A DNA stretch of 64,000 nucleotides. Source: an uncultured Alphaproteobacteria bacterium. Lineage in GTDB: Bacteria; Pseudomonadota; Alphaproteobacteria; GCA-2731375. Below are positions 44,508-52,579 of the stretch, piece by piece. Made by a program: the position numbers and the translations under genes. The stretch is from assembly GCA_951812805.1 (NCBI GenBank), contig CATOSZ010000016.1:62001-126000 (forward strand), given 5' to 3'. Position 1 is the stretch's first letter. The number at the start of each line of letters is the position of its first letter. A model generated the notes under the pieces. The model was not told where the DNA came from. It made no database searches and saw only the letters and a list, made by a program, of their open reading frames with translations.

Positions 44508-45755
44508 TTAATCATTGCGATCGAAGGCGGCCAGGCGGGAGGGCGCGCCCTCGAAGGCGAAGGGATTGAGCAGCTGACGGCGCCAGAGCGCGCGCGCCTC
44601 GATCGGGCTGAGGCGCGCTTCGGCCGAGAGCGCGGGCCAGACCTCGCGGATCGTGGTCAGCTGGGTTTCGATCAAATCCGACGCGGCGGCCGGAGACAGC
44701 CGGAAGCGCGGTGCGGCGGCGAGGCAGGTGGCGAGCCTGGACGACCTGTCGTCGTCCGCGATCAACATGGCCTGGCTCGCCACCCCACCGGTGCGTGGTT
44801 GCGGGCAAATGTCGTAGGCCGGCGTCAGCGACAACGCCCGTCCATCCCAGAAAGCGGCATGATTGCGCGCGTGATCGTCCGTATTGCCGACCAGGATGTT
44901 CAGGACGAGCCGGGCAAAAAGCTCGTGCAGGGTTTCCTCCGGCCGGGTGAAATCGTGTCGAACGAGGTCGGCCAGGTCCTCGTAGCTCGCGTAGCGTGCC
45001 ATCATCTCGTCGAGGCCGAACAGGGTGAGCGCCGAAAGCATGGCACGGCGATGCCAGCCGCCGCCCGCGGCCACCCGGTCGAACCGCTCGACCAGCAGCA
45101 CGTCGCGGCCGGCGATGTGTTCCAGGGACACCGGGGCGACGTTGAGCCCGACCTCGGCCGCGAGCCGCATGGCGACATACTCCGCCTTGATGACGTTGTA
45201 GGGATCGGCTGCGGTCGAAAACTTGGCGATGTAGCGCTGCCCGCCGATCTCGATCGTCGCTTTCGGCCGCGCGCCGCCGATCGAACTGCCGTGAAAGACC
45301 GCCAGGTCAAGTTCCGGGGGAAGGGGCATCCCCGCCATGACTCGGTCCGCCAGTTCGAAGAGGTCGTCGAAGCGCACCGCATCGAGGCCACGTGGCACGT
45401 ACACCTCGGGCGAGGCCTGAAAGTCGAGGGCGCCGATCCGGTCGGAGCCGGAGGCCAGCAGATAGGTGAGCTCGTCCAGGTCACCGCTCACCCGCCGGGT
45501 CATGACGACCCGGCGGCCCCAGGCATCCGGTGCCGCGTCACGCAGCGCCCCCGCCATCGCCAATCCCGGCGCCGGCAATTGGACGCCACGGTGCAACGGC
45601 AGCTCGGCGCGATGGATCGAGATGGCGTCGTCGCGCGCGAGATAGCTGCGACCATAGGCGAAAATCAGCTGCCGCTCGTGCGCGCGCAAGCGTCCGGCGA
45701 CCACCGGCTCCAGCGACGAGGGCAGCCAGATCCAGACAAAGGCTTCAGAAGTCAT
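44508..45755 (-). CDS. hipA: HipA-family serine/threonine kinase toxin
   Basis: A 415-residue HipA protein. The N-terminal HipA-N1 domain (about 1-110) is followed by the kinase core. Conserved blocks are FHGSSIGGARPKATIEI (P-loop-like, about 153-169), the catalytic NILVGNTDDHARNHAAFW (about 275-292, with HipA's NTDxHxxN) and LTPAYDICPQPRTGG (DxD-like). HipA phosphorylates targets such as glutamyl-tRNA synthetase, causing growth arrest. Its start overlaps the end of hipB by 11 bases, so the two are coupled. Confidence 0.9.
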   Translation of the reverse strand: MTSEAFVWIWLPSSLEPVVAGRLRAHERQLIFAYGRSYLARDDAISIHRAELPLHRGVQLPAPGLAMAGALRDAAPDAWGRRVVMTRRVSGDLDELTYLLASGSDRIGALDFQASPEVYVPRGLDAVRFDDLFELADRVMAGMPLPPELDLAVFHGSSIGGARPKATIEIGGQRYIAKFSTAADPYNVIKAEYVAMRLAAEVGLNVAPVSLEHIAGRDVLLVERFDRVAAGGGWHRRAMLSALTLFGLDEMMARYASYEDLADLVRHDFTRPEETLHELFARLVLNILVGNTDDHARNHAAFWDGRALSLTPAYDICPQPRTGGVASQAMLIADDDRSSRLATCLAAAPRFRLSPAAASDLIETQLTTIREVWPALSAEARLSPIEARALWRRQLLNPFAFEGAPSRLAAFDRND

Positions 45756-46077
45756 CGTCTATTTCCGGATGAACCGCACGCCCTGCGCGCGGCAGCAGGG
45801 TCGGCGCATAGCCTTGCCGAGCCGACGGCATCCCAGGTTCCGGTTCGAACAACGCCACGCCGACGATGGCGGCCGCCTCGAAGACCGCGCCGATGCCGCA
45901 GCCCATATCGCCGCGTTCGATCCGTTGCACCAGACCGCGCGACATGTCCCCCCGTGCGGCAAGTTCCGCGACCGTCATGCGCCGTGCCAACCGGGCGGAC
46001 CGGATCATGCGGCCGAGCGAGGCGACGCCTTCACGAGCCTGACGGGAATGGGCGCGCGTGGCGGGTTTGGGCATCAT
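45745..46077 (-). CDS. hipB: HipB-type helix-turn-helix antitoxin
   Basis: A 110-residue protein with an XRE-type helix-turn-helix at about 24-60: IRSARLARRMTVAELAARG and MSRGLVQRIERG. The C-terminal tail (ARQGYAPTLLPRAGRAVHPEIDDDF) is suited to HipA contact. HipB represses its own operon and neutralises HipA. The upstream 90 bases are unusually AT-rich and carry direct and inverted repeats that probably include its operator. The ATG at 46077 has no strong ribosome binding site. Confidence 0.85.
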   Translation of the reverse strand: MMPKPATRAHSRQAREGVASLGRMIRSARLARRMTVAELAARGDMSRGLVQRIERGDMGCGIGAVFEAAAIVGVALFEPEPGMPSARQGYAPTLLPRAGRAVHPEIDDDF

Positions 46078-46082
46078 ACCAC

Positions 46083-46134
46083 CTATAAATCGATCAAATT
46101 CGACGATTAAAACCTATTTATAGATCAAAATCGA
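46083..46134. promoter_or_regulatory. candidate HipB operator/promoter region of hipBA
   Basis: Two kinds of repeat overlap here. CTATAAAT (46083-46090) and ATTTATAG (46116-46123) form an 8-base inverted repeat with 33 bases between centres. GATCAAATTCGA (46092-46103) and GATCAAAATCGA (46123-46134) are 12-base direct repeats with one mismatch, 31 bases apart. Both spacings are near three helical turns. The tract is the most AT-rich near the hipB start. Confidence 0.5.
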
Positions 46135-46170
46135 AGGAATGTCATCTCCCTAACGCGACGCAAACACCCT

Positions 46171-47304
46171 TCACAGTGCGCGCGCCAGCGTCGCGAACAG
46201 CCGTTCGGCGTCTTCTTCGTCGTTGTAGAGGTGGGGGGTCAGGCGCAGGCTGTCGCCGCGCCGGCTGAGGTGCACGTTCTCCGCCGCGAGGGCCGGCAGC
46301 AGTCCGTCGGGCAGGCCCTCGGCGCGGCGCAGGCCGAGGAAGTGGCCGGCCCGCAGATGCCGGGGGGCGACGTCGAAGCCGAAGTCGGCGGCGCGCTCGA
46401 CCAGACGGTCGGTATAGGCACGGAGCGTCGCCTGGATCCGTGCCGGACCCCACGCGACCAGCATCGCCAGTGCCGCCTACGCCATCGGCATCAGGGCGAA
46501 GTTGCCGCTCTCGCCGACGTCGTGGCGCCGCGCGCCCGGCTGGAAGCCGTCGCGGTAGTTCAACAGGTCGGCGAAATCCTCCGCCCCTTGGCGCGACATC
46601 CAGCTGTGCTCCAGCGGCCGGCCGTCCTGGTATTCGGGCGCGACGTAGCAGAAGCCGACGGAGTAAGGGCCCATCAGCCATTTGTAGCAGGCGGCGACGG
46701 CGAAATCGGGCTGCACCTCGGCGACGTCAAAGGGCATCGCGCCCAAGGACTGGGTCAAATCCAGGACCAGCGCCGCGCCGGCCGCCCGCGCCGCGCGGCC
46801 GACGGCGGCGAGATCGATCAGGCCGCCGTCGGTCCAATGGCACTGCGCCGTCGCCACCAGGGCGACGTCGTCGCCGATCGCCGCCAGCAGCGGCGGCGTC
46901 CAGTCGCCGTCCGCCGGCCGGGCGACGGTGGTGATTTCAGCGCCCCGCTCGGCCGCCAGCTCGCGCCACTGATAGACGTTGGAGGGAAACTGTTCCGCCA
47001 GCACGACGATGCGATGCCCCCGTTGCACCGGGATGTTGGCGGCGGCAAGCGCAATGCCATAGCTCGCGGCCGGGACGACGCAGATATCGTCGGCCGTGGC
47101 GCCCGTCAGGGCGGCGAAGTGGCCGCGCGCCCGGTTCGTCGTCGGAAAGAAATCCGCCGCCTGGATCTCCCACGGCTGCACCTTGCGGCGCACGCCGTCG
47201 AGCCCGGCGGCGACGACGGGATGGGCCAACGGCGACATGTAGGCGCAGTTCAGGTAGGCGACCTCGCGCGGCAGATCGAAGAGATGGCGCTGGCTCGCAA
47301 TCAT
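46171..47304 (-). pseudogene. class V aminotransferase/kynureninase-like gene interrupted by an in-frame TAG
   Basis: From ATG 47304 (behind GGAGG, six bases away) the frame encodes a class V PLP enzyme: LNCAYMSPLAHPVV, LDLTQSLGAMPFDV and the PLP lysine in VAACYKWLMGPYSVGFCY. At codon 276 it reads TAG (46479-46477) right after NFALMPMA. Beyond this the same frame continues without shift for 101 codons with clearly homologous sequence: AALAMLVAWGPARIQATL to LRLTPHLYNDEEDAERLF. One substitution (for example TTG to TAG) explains it. The gene is either freshly inactivated or makes a 275-residue product. Two separate short genes would be a misreading. Confidence 0.85.
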
Positions 47305-47676
47305 CGGTAGCCTCCGGGGGGGCCGATGGGCCCAGCCCGAGAGAAGCCGGGCGCGGGCGCGGCTGTCAAATCGCCCCGGTTTCATTCCCGATATGCCCTT
47401 GATTCTCGGGGACCTGGCGGCGCCGGTCCGGGGGATCCTAGGGCGACCGTCCGATGATCGCCGGCCCATGACCACCACATCTCACATGACCACAGGCCGC
47501 CGCTCGCTATCGCCGCGTCCGACTGTCTCGACCTAGAGCGGGCGAACCGAATGTCAACCACGGCTTCGTGGATTGACCCAGCCCAGCCTTTCGGCGGGCG
47601 CGTAGAGGGGGCTCCATCCATCGGTTAAACTTCAACCCGCCTTTGCCTCCCATCGCCAGGGCAGGAGTCGTTGCCC
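47305..47676. other. 372-base intergenic region without a supported gene
   Basis: No frame here has both a plausible start and coding character on either strand. It contains a 22-codon plus-strand frame (47468-47536) with no ribosome binding site, and a small CCACG-GCTT-CGTGG hairpin (47558-47571). It separates GC-rich core-like sequence from the lower-GC block that follows. Confidence 0.5.
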
Positions 47677-48393
47677 ATGTCTCGCAAGGTCCCGTTCCTC
47701 TTGGTTTGGCTGGCCCTTTGCTGTTCATCCCCGGCCCCGGCTTCGCCCTTCGACGCGCCCGGCCACCACATTAAGATGGCGGCCAGGCTCGGCCTCATGT
47801 GGACCCCGTACTATCCGCGCTCAGCGACCGCGGACGAACTTTCCATCACCCGTCTGGCGGCGGATGGGGTGCCACGTGAAATGGAATTCCTGCACCCCGA
47901 CATTGAGCGCTCCCTGCTGACCGTAAAGGAACAAGACGGCAATCAGGACTCGGCCTTCATGCTGTTGAAGTGGAACCGTGACTGCATCGCGGTCCGCGCC
48001 ACCCTGGCCGCGCGCCAACCGGGCGACTACGTGGTGAGTGACGTCGGTGGCGGGGTTCGAGGACCACTCGACCCCGCCGGCCTCGCGGCAGCGTTGGCGG
48101 CCTGTGGCATTGGCGTGGACGCGCCATGGCTCAGGCCCAGGGACGCGCACGCCTTTTCGGTCGCCACCTTCGAGGACCAGCCCGAGATGGAATATCTCCG
48201 TGGCCAGGCCCGCGAAGCGGCCATGATATTCGGTGTCATCCTGCTGGCCGTCTTCGCCGTTGTCGGATTTGTCTGCTGCCGCATCGCGCGAGCCAGAAAG
48301 GTTCCACCGCAGCGGGCGCGGCTGATCGGGCTTGCGGTCTGGCTCATCCCCACTGCCATCGGCACGGGGCTGAGCTACTGGATGTGGCTCTAG
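47677..48393 (+). CDS. exported/membrane protein of unknown function
   Basis: A 238-residue protein. A signal peptide (KVPFLLVWLALCCSSPAPAS) is followed by an extracytoplasmic domain of about 150 residues with WNRDCIAVRATLAARQPGDYVV, cited here by its parts WNRDCIAVRA and QPGDYVV. Two C-terminal membrane segments (MIFGVILLAVFAVVGFVCC and LIGLAVWLIPTAIGTGLSYW) end the chain. I do not recognise a family. ATG at 47677 is chosen because AGGAG lies nine bases upstream. Its codons are less GC-rich than the flanking core genes. Confidence 0.65.
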   Translation: MSRKVPFLLVWLALCCSSPAPASPFDAPGHHIKMAARLGLMWTPYYPRSATADELSITRLAADGVPREMEFLHPDIERSLLTVKEQDGNQDSAFMLLKWNRDCIAVRATLAARQPGDYVVSDVGGGVRGPLDPAGLAAALAACGIGVDAPWLRPRDAHAFSVATFEDQPEMEYLRGQAREAAMIFGVILLAVFAVVGFVCCRIARARKVPPQRARLIGLAVWLIPTAIGTGLSYWMWL

Positions 48394-48470
48394 AAACCGC
48401 CGTGGCCGTTATGGGCGAGGCGGACCATCGGGATTTGCCATTGGTGAACGCACGAGAGTAATTTTTGTCC

Positions 48471-49283
48471 ATGAACAATTCATTGCCGTTCGGGGGGCGT
48501 AACATGACGCCAGGCAAGGCAGGCTCGGGTCTGGAAGCTTCCGGCAACGGCGAATATGGCGATAAAAACGCGGGGTTAACCGCTCGTAGGGTGTTCCCCG
48601 ATGCGTTGCGATCCGCGTATCGGGATGAAGCCGAGAGCCTTCTCGATGATGTCAGGCTCTGGTGCTATTGGTACGGTCGCCGTTCCGACTGTGTGCTATG
48701 CGGCCGTCATACGCGCCACGGCGCCGTGATGTTCTGGCGCGAGCAGGGCGGTTTCAAGGCGCGGGCGGTCAAGGACAACGAGACGCCAGACCCCGTCGCC
48801 GTTTGCGAGATCTGCGTGCGTGTCGGCGCGGAACAGCTTTCCGGTGACGGTTTCAACACCGAAGACCTCACCCTGAAACTCGTCCGCGCGATGCAGGACG
48901 CCGGGCTCGAGAAAGAGCGCGAGGAGGTCAAACGCGTTCTGGCACGCCGCCCCCGGCGGGGCGGCGGCACTTGTGTGTTCTGCGCTGGTAGCGATGGCAA
49001 GCGCGTCAGCGTCGGCGAAGCCACGATGTGCGAAACCTGTCTGAGTCAGGCGTTGATAGTGAAGGACGACAGAACCTGTTCGTGCCCCGAGGGGTACCAT
49101 GATCCGAAAGACGAACCCGAACTGGTCTACCAGGAAGGAACCGATGGCGAGGACACGGGCTGGGGCAACGCCTTCGACGAAGTCTGGCTGTGCCGGATCT
49201 GCAAAACCCGTTGGCACGTCGCCGGCTTCGACAATGCCGACGGCAAGAGAACGATTTATCAGAAGAGAGCCGTGACATCCTGA
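48471..49283 (+). CDS. cysteine-rich zinc-binding protein of unknown function
   Basis: About 270 residues with three cysteine-paired modules: DCVLCGRHTRHG with VCEICVRVG (about 70-115), TCVFCAGSDG with MCETCLSQA (about 165-195) and a last set CSCPEGYHD with LCRICKTRWHV. The middle pair resembles the ClpX-type zinc knuckle. Aromatic LWCYWYGRRSD precedes the first. It may be a phage-like or defence-linked adaptor, but nothing shows this directly. The start is ATG 48471 or the ATG at 48504, which has GGGGGG eight bases upstream. Composition is less GC-rich than the core. Confidence 0.6.
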   Translation: MNNSLPFGGRNMTPGKAGSGLEASGNGEYGDKNAGLTARRVFPDALRSAYRDEAESLLDDVRLWCYWYGRRSDCVLCGRHTRHGAVMFWREQGGFKARAVKDNETPDPVAVCEICVRVGAEQLSGDGFNTEDLTLKLVRAMQDAGLEKEREEVKRVLARRPRRGGGTCVFCAGSDGKRVSVGEATMCETCLSQALIVKDDRTCSCPEGYHDPKDEPELVYQEGTDGEDTGWGNAFDEVWLCRICKTRWHVAGFDNADGKRTIYQKRAVTS

Positions 49284-49495
49284 CGGTGACCATGCCGCCG
49301 AAAATTTCTGGACTTCGTCTAAATCGGGGTCGGCAGTCATTCCGCGCGACCATCGGCGCGCGCGCCGCCGGTCTCATCCTCGACGATACACCTTTGTCGA
49401 GGGGCACGACGGTGGATAAGCTCACCGGCCTGCGTTGAAATCACAGCGAACCCGTCACCAATTTCGATGGTGGATCCAAACGAAGCCTCTCTATT

Positions 49496-49605
49496 TCACC
49501 GGGTAAGATTGTCCTTCCCGGCTTGGCGACGATAGCCTCCGTAGATACGCTTCTTTTCCTCCAACTCCGTGGCAAGCCGTACGTGGTTCCGTCGTTCCGC
49601 TTCGG
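49496..49605 (-). pseudogene. 3' fragment of an unidentified gene cut by the IS left end
   Basis: Reading leftward from the IS boundary at 49605, one frame runs 35 codons to a TGA at 49498-49496. Its translation includes AERRNHVRLATELEEKKR followed by IYGGYRRQAGKDNL, which looks like the end of a real protein. No start codon is available because the IS interrupts it. The family is not recognised. The 212 bases between it and the zinc protein gene hold nothing I can support. Confidence 0.5.
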
Positions 49606-49638
49606 TGTGAATCGGCATGCAAAACTGACCCACTTTGG
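49606..49638 (+). repeat. IS21-type left terminal inverted repeat
   Basis: The end begins TGTGAATCGGCATGCAAAAC and continues into TGACCCACTTTGG. A second AGAATTGACCCAC copy lies about 40 bases inside. It pairs with 52546-52579. Confidence 0.75.
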
Positions 49639-49721
49639 TGGGTTATGAGCGGTAAGAATTGACCCACCTGGAACGCTAGCATCCGCACGGAACAGTGCGG
49701 AGGAAAGAGCAGGTGGTATTG

Positions 49722-51221
49722 ATGGAAAGCGTATTGAAGATCCGACGTTGGATATTACGGGAGGGTCGGAGTATCCGATCTGTATCTCGTCAGACTGGTT
49801 TGTCGCGGAACACGATTAAGAAGTATCTGAAGGACGGCGATCCACCGAGCTATCAGCGGCGCGTTTCACCCGTCCGGCGTAAGCTTAGCGATGGCTTCGC
49901 CAGCCGGCTTCGGGCGCTCTTTGAGCAGGACCTGGGGCGCCCGCGCCGTGAGCGCCGGACGGCCAAGAAGCTTTATGAGCAGCTTGTGTCGGAAGGCTAT
50001 AGCGGATCCTACTCGACGGTTCAGAGGTTTGTCCGCGACCTGAAGCGTTCTGGCGCCGGATCGGGGGATGCGTTCATTCCGTTGCACTTTACGGCAGGTG
50101 ACGCGCTCCAGTTTGACTGGAGCACGGAATACGCTGTCCTGGGCGGTGTCGAGCAGAAGGTAAAGGTTGCCCACTTCCGCCTATGTCATAGCCGCAAGCC
50201 CTTTGTTGTTGCCTATCCCAGCGAATCTCAGGAGATGGTGCTGGACGCCTTTGCACGGGCGATGTCTTTCTATGGCGGCGTACCGCGCCGGGTGATCATC
50301 GACAACCCCAAGACGATGGTAACCTATGTTTCGCGCTCTAAGGACCGTGTGTTCCATCCGCGCTTTCTGGCGTTGATGAACCACTATGTGATGGAACCGG
50401 TTGCTTGCACACCCGCGGCGGGGTGGGAGAAGGGTCAGATTGAGAACCAGGTTGGGTTCCTGCGGGGACAGCTGTTTGCGCCCAAGCCCGCCTTTGACGA
50501 TCTGGATGCGCTGAACGGCTGGTTGCGTCTGCGCTGCGAGGAATTGGCGAATCGCGCCCACCCCGAACAATCGGATCGCAAGATCTCGGACGTGTTCGCA
50601 GACGAGTGCGCCGAACTGCGTCCCCTGGGCCGGGCTTTTGACGGCTATGTTGAGAAGGCCGCTCGTGTCCGCTCTACCTGTCTGGTCCAATATGCCACCA
50701 ATCGCTATAGCGTCCCCTCCCGGTTCGCCGGGGAGCTTGTCTCTCTGCGCGCCTATGCGGACCGGATCGTGGTTGTGTCAGGGCAGAATGTGATTGCCGA
50801 GCACAAGCGCCGCTTTACCCGCAACGCCAGCTATTTCGAGCCCTGGCATTACCTGCCCCTACTCGACCGCAAGCCCGGCGCGCTGAGAGATGGCGCGCCC
50901 TTTGTGGGTTGGCAATTGCCTGAGGCGATGCACCGGGTCAGGGCGCATTACATGGCCGGCAAAGGCGGGGACCGGGAGTTTGTCGATCTGCTCCTGCTGG
51001 CCCAGGATCACGGGATCGAGGTGGTCGAGATAGCCTGTGAACTGGCCGTGGAGCAGAACACGCTGCGCCTTCCGGCCATCATCAATCTGATCAACCAACT
51101 GGTGGAGCCGGTCATCGCGCCATGGGGCGAGAGCCACGCCTATCCGCAACTGACCTTGCGGCCCGAAGCGGACTGCAAGCGCTATGAGACGCTGTGCGTT
51201 GCCGGGGAGGCCGTCGCATGA
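49722..51221 (+). CDS. istA: IS21-family transposase IstA
   Basis: A DDE transposase of about 499 residues. An N-terminal helix-turn-helix ([22 protein letters not shown], cited by [20 protein letters not shown]) is followed by the catalytic core: first aspartate in [15 protein letters not shown], second in [15 protein letters not shown] and glutamate in [15 protein letters not shown]. It is full-length and intact, so the element may still be able to move. ATG at 49722 has AGGTGG upstream; in-frame GTG codons at 49713 and 49695 are alternatives. It ends in ATGA, overlapping istB. Confidence 0.9.
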   Translation: MESVLKIRRWILREGRSIRSVSRQTGLSRNTIKKYLKDGDPPSYQRRVSPVRRKLSDGFASRLRALFEQDLGRPRRERRTAKKLYEQLVSEGYSGSYSTVQRFVRDLKRSGAGSGDAFIPLHFTAGDALQFDWSTEYAVLGGVEQKVKVAHFRLCHSRKPFVVAYPSESQEMVLDAFARAMSFYGGVPRRVIIDNPKTMVTYVSRSKDRVFHPRFLALMNHYVMEPVACTPAAGWEKGQIENQVGFLRGQLFAPKPAFDDLDALNGWLRLRCEELANRAHPEQSDRKISDVFADECAELRPLGRAFDGYVEKAARVRSTCLVQYATNRYSVPSRFAGELVSLRAYADRIVVVSGQNVIAEHKRRFTRNASYFEPWHYLPLLDRKPGALRDGAPFVGWQLPEAMHRVRAHYMAGKGGDREFVDLLLLAQDHGIEVVEIACELAVEQNTLRLPAIINLINQLVEPVIAPWGESHAYPQLTLRPEADCKRYETLCVAGEAVA

Positions 51222-51949
51222 AAGCTTTGATAGACCAACTGATCGCCCTGAGGCTGTATGGAATGGCGGCTTGCGCCGAAGCTTTGCTGGCCGCGCGCAA
51301 GCCGCCAAGTCTGACCACTGCGATAAAGCAACTGATCGACGCCGAGACTGTAGAGCGCCGGGTGCGCTCTATCCAGCACCAAATGCGGGCCTCGAAGTTC
51401 CCCCACCATAAGGACTTCGCCACTTTCGATTACGGCCTAGCCGCCGTCACCCAAGCGCAAATCGACCCCTTCTGCTCAGGGCAGTTCACCCAGGAGGCCC
51501 ACAACCTCATTCTGGTGGGCGGAACCGGTACGGGCAAAACCCACATCGCCATTGCTCTGGGGACGCTGTTGATCAATCAGGGAAAGAAGGTCCGTTTCTT
51601 CAACGCCGTCGATCTGATCAATGCGCTGATCAAGGAACAGGCCGAAGGCAACGCCGGCAAGATCATCCGGCAACTGACGGCCATGGATTGCGTCATCATC
51701 GACGAACTGGGCTATATCCCATTCCCCAAATCCGGCGGTGCGCTCTTGTTCCACCTGATCAGCAAACTCTATGAGAAGACCAGCGTCATCATCACCACCA
51801 ATCTGGAGTTCGGGGAATGGGTCTCCGTCTTCGGAGATGCAAAAATGACAACCGCGTTGCTGGATCGTGTAACGCATCACTGCGCAATCATCGAAACAGG
51901 CAACATGTCTTACCGCTTCGCACAAAGCAAACAGCGACGACAAAAGTAG
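51218..51949 (+). CDS. istB: IS21-family helper ATPase IstB
   Basis: A 243-residue AAA+ ATPase related to DnaC. Walker A is [17 protein letters not shown] (about 100-116), Walker B is [13 protein letters not shown] and sensor 1 is [13 protein letters not shown]. It controls target choice for IstA. ATG at 51218 overlaps the istA stop and follows GGGGAGGCC. A strong hairpin terminator begins 16 bases after its stop. Confidence 0.9.
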   Translation: MKALIDQLIALRLYGMAACAEALLAARKPPSLTTAIKQLIDAETVERRVRSIQHQMRASKFPHHKDFATFDYGLAAVTQAQIDPFCSGQFTQEAHNLILVGGTGTGKTHIAIALGTLLINQGKKVRFFNAVDLINALIKEQAEGNAGKIIRQLTAMDCVIIDELGYIPFPKSGGALLFHLISKLYEKTSVIITTNLEFGEWVSVFGDAKMTTALLDRVTHHCAIIETGNMSYRFAQSKQRRQK

Positions 51950-51964
51950 CCGCCCTGTAAGCAA

Positions 51965-52011
51965 AGCCCCAGGCTGATCCGCTATATGGAGCCAATCAGC
52001 CTGGGGGCTTT
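51965..52011 (+). terminator. hairpin terminator after istB
   Basis: AGCCCCAGGCTGAT (51965-51978) pairs with ATCAGCCTGGGGGCT (51995-52009), with one bulged G, around a 16-base loop; a short TT follows. The stem is long and stable, and the place fits the end of istAB. Confidence 0.7.
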
Positions 52012-52106
52012 CATCGCAAAGGCGGGCAAATCAAAACGGGTCCTGTACAGATTGTTCTGCAAAAGGGGTTTCGTAGCTGGGGCACAAGTCCGGGCCGATG
52101 GGGTGG

Positions 52107-52235
52107 ATGAGCTGCCTCCGGCTGGTCCGGGCTCTCGCGATCGAAATCCATGAGGACTGGCTGGATGCCAACCGCTAGCTCAACATGATCCATCTCAAGG
52201 AGAGCAAAAGCGAACGCATCCAGAAAGCCGCCTGA
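52107..52235 (+). pseudogene. remnant of an IS256 (mutator)-type transposase, C-terminus only
   Basis: The frame reads SCLRLVRALAIEIHEDWLDA, then NR, a TAG stop (52176-52178), LNMIHLKESKSERIQKAA and TGA. This matches the usual end of mutator-type transposases, which have a NRYLNM-like sequence, so the TAG replaces an expected tyrosine codon. Only the last 40 or so codons remain. No IS256 ends were identified. Confidence 0.6.
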
Positions 52236-52243
52236 CGGCGGCT

Positions 52244-52293
52244 CGGCATGCCTGGCGCTCCGAGCAATCGAAATCTCCGCGCCAGGCATGCCG
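52244..52293. repeat. perfect 15-base inverted repeat
   Basis: CGGCATGCCTGGCGC (52244-52258) and GCGCCAGGCATGCCG (52279-52293) are exactly complementary around a 20-base loop. It lies between the transposase remnant and the next palindrome, inside the IS region. Confidence 0.85.
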
Positions 52294-52404
52294 GTGGCCC
52301 TCATCGGCAGCCATGACAAACTTGCAGAACAGTCTGGACACTACTTCAAAAGCTCATTGCCACTTCAAGAACCCCACCTGATCCCCACGTTCCGCCGCCG
52401 GCCC

Positions 52405-52511
52405 GGTTGTCCCGGTGGGCCCACAGGCCCCTCCCACGCGGCTTCGCTCCGCGTAACGCAAAGCGCTACACGAAGCCGCGCGGGGCCCTCCCGTGGACTA
52501 CCGGGACAACC
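52405..52511. repeat. 107-base imperfect palindrome
   Basis: GGTTGTCCCGGT (52405-52416) pairs with ACCGGGACAACC (52500-52511). An inner GCGGCTTCG/CGAAGCCGC pair closes the middle. The arms are about 40 bases long with mismatched sections between. It resembles a small palindromic repeat unit or the end of a cassette-like element. Its identity is unknown. Confidence 0.7.
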
Positions 52512-52545
52512 TCCGTCGAAGCAAGGGGGGGGTCAATTTTGCACG

Positions 52546-52579
52546 CCGATAGGGGGTCAGAATTAAATGCTGATTGACA
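52546..52579 (-). repeat. IS21-type right terminal inverted repeat
   Basis: Read on the minus strand it begins TGTCAATCAGCATTTAATTC and continues CTGACCCCCTATCGG; a GTGCAAAATTGACCCC repeat lies just inside. It matches the left end imperfectly. The chromosomal sequence that follows is mid-gene. Confidence 0.7.

Larger units (their letters stand above)
49606..52579 (+). mobile_element. IS21-family insertion sequence region (istAB), possibly composite
   Basis: The region starts TGTGAATCGGC and ends GATTGACA, with imperfect terminal inverted repeats of about 33 bases (25 matches by eye) and internal TGACCC-type repeats, both typical of IS21 elements. It contains intact istA and istB. At about 2.97 kb it is long for the family, because some 600 bases after istB hold an IS256-type transposase remnant and palindromes. 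No target duplication is visible (left flank ends CTTCGG, right flank begins ACCTGG). The right end might therefore come from a different IS21 copy. Confidence 0.7.

Noticed and set aside
46477-46479. TAG read as pyrrolysine in the aminotransferase gene
   Set aside because: Pyrrolysine is confined to few lineages and methylamine methyltransferases; a point mutation from a leucine-type codon is far simpler.
47468-47536. 22-codon frame possibly encoding a leader peptide
   Set aside because: There is no ribosome binding site and no attenuator-like structure or amino acid run; chance occurrence is likely.
49292-49438. 48-codon plus-strand frame after the zinc protein gene
   Set aside because: No ribosome binding site or family resemblance, and the reverse strand looks equally open. 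It cannot be supported.
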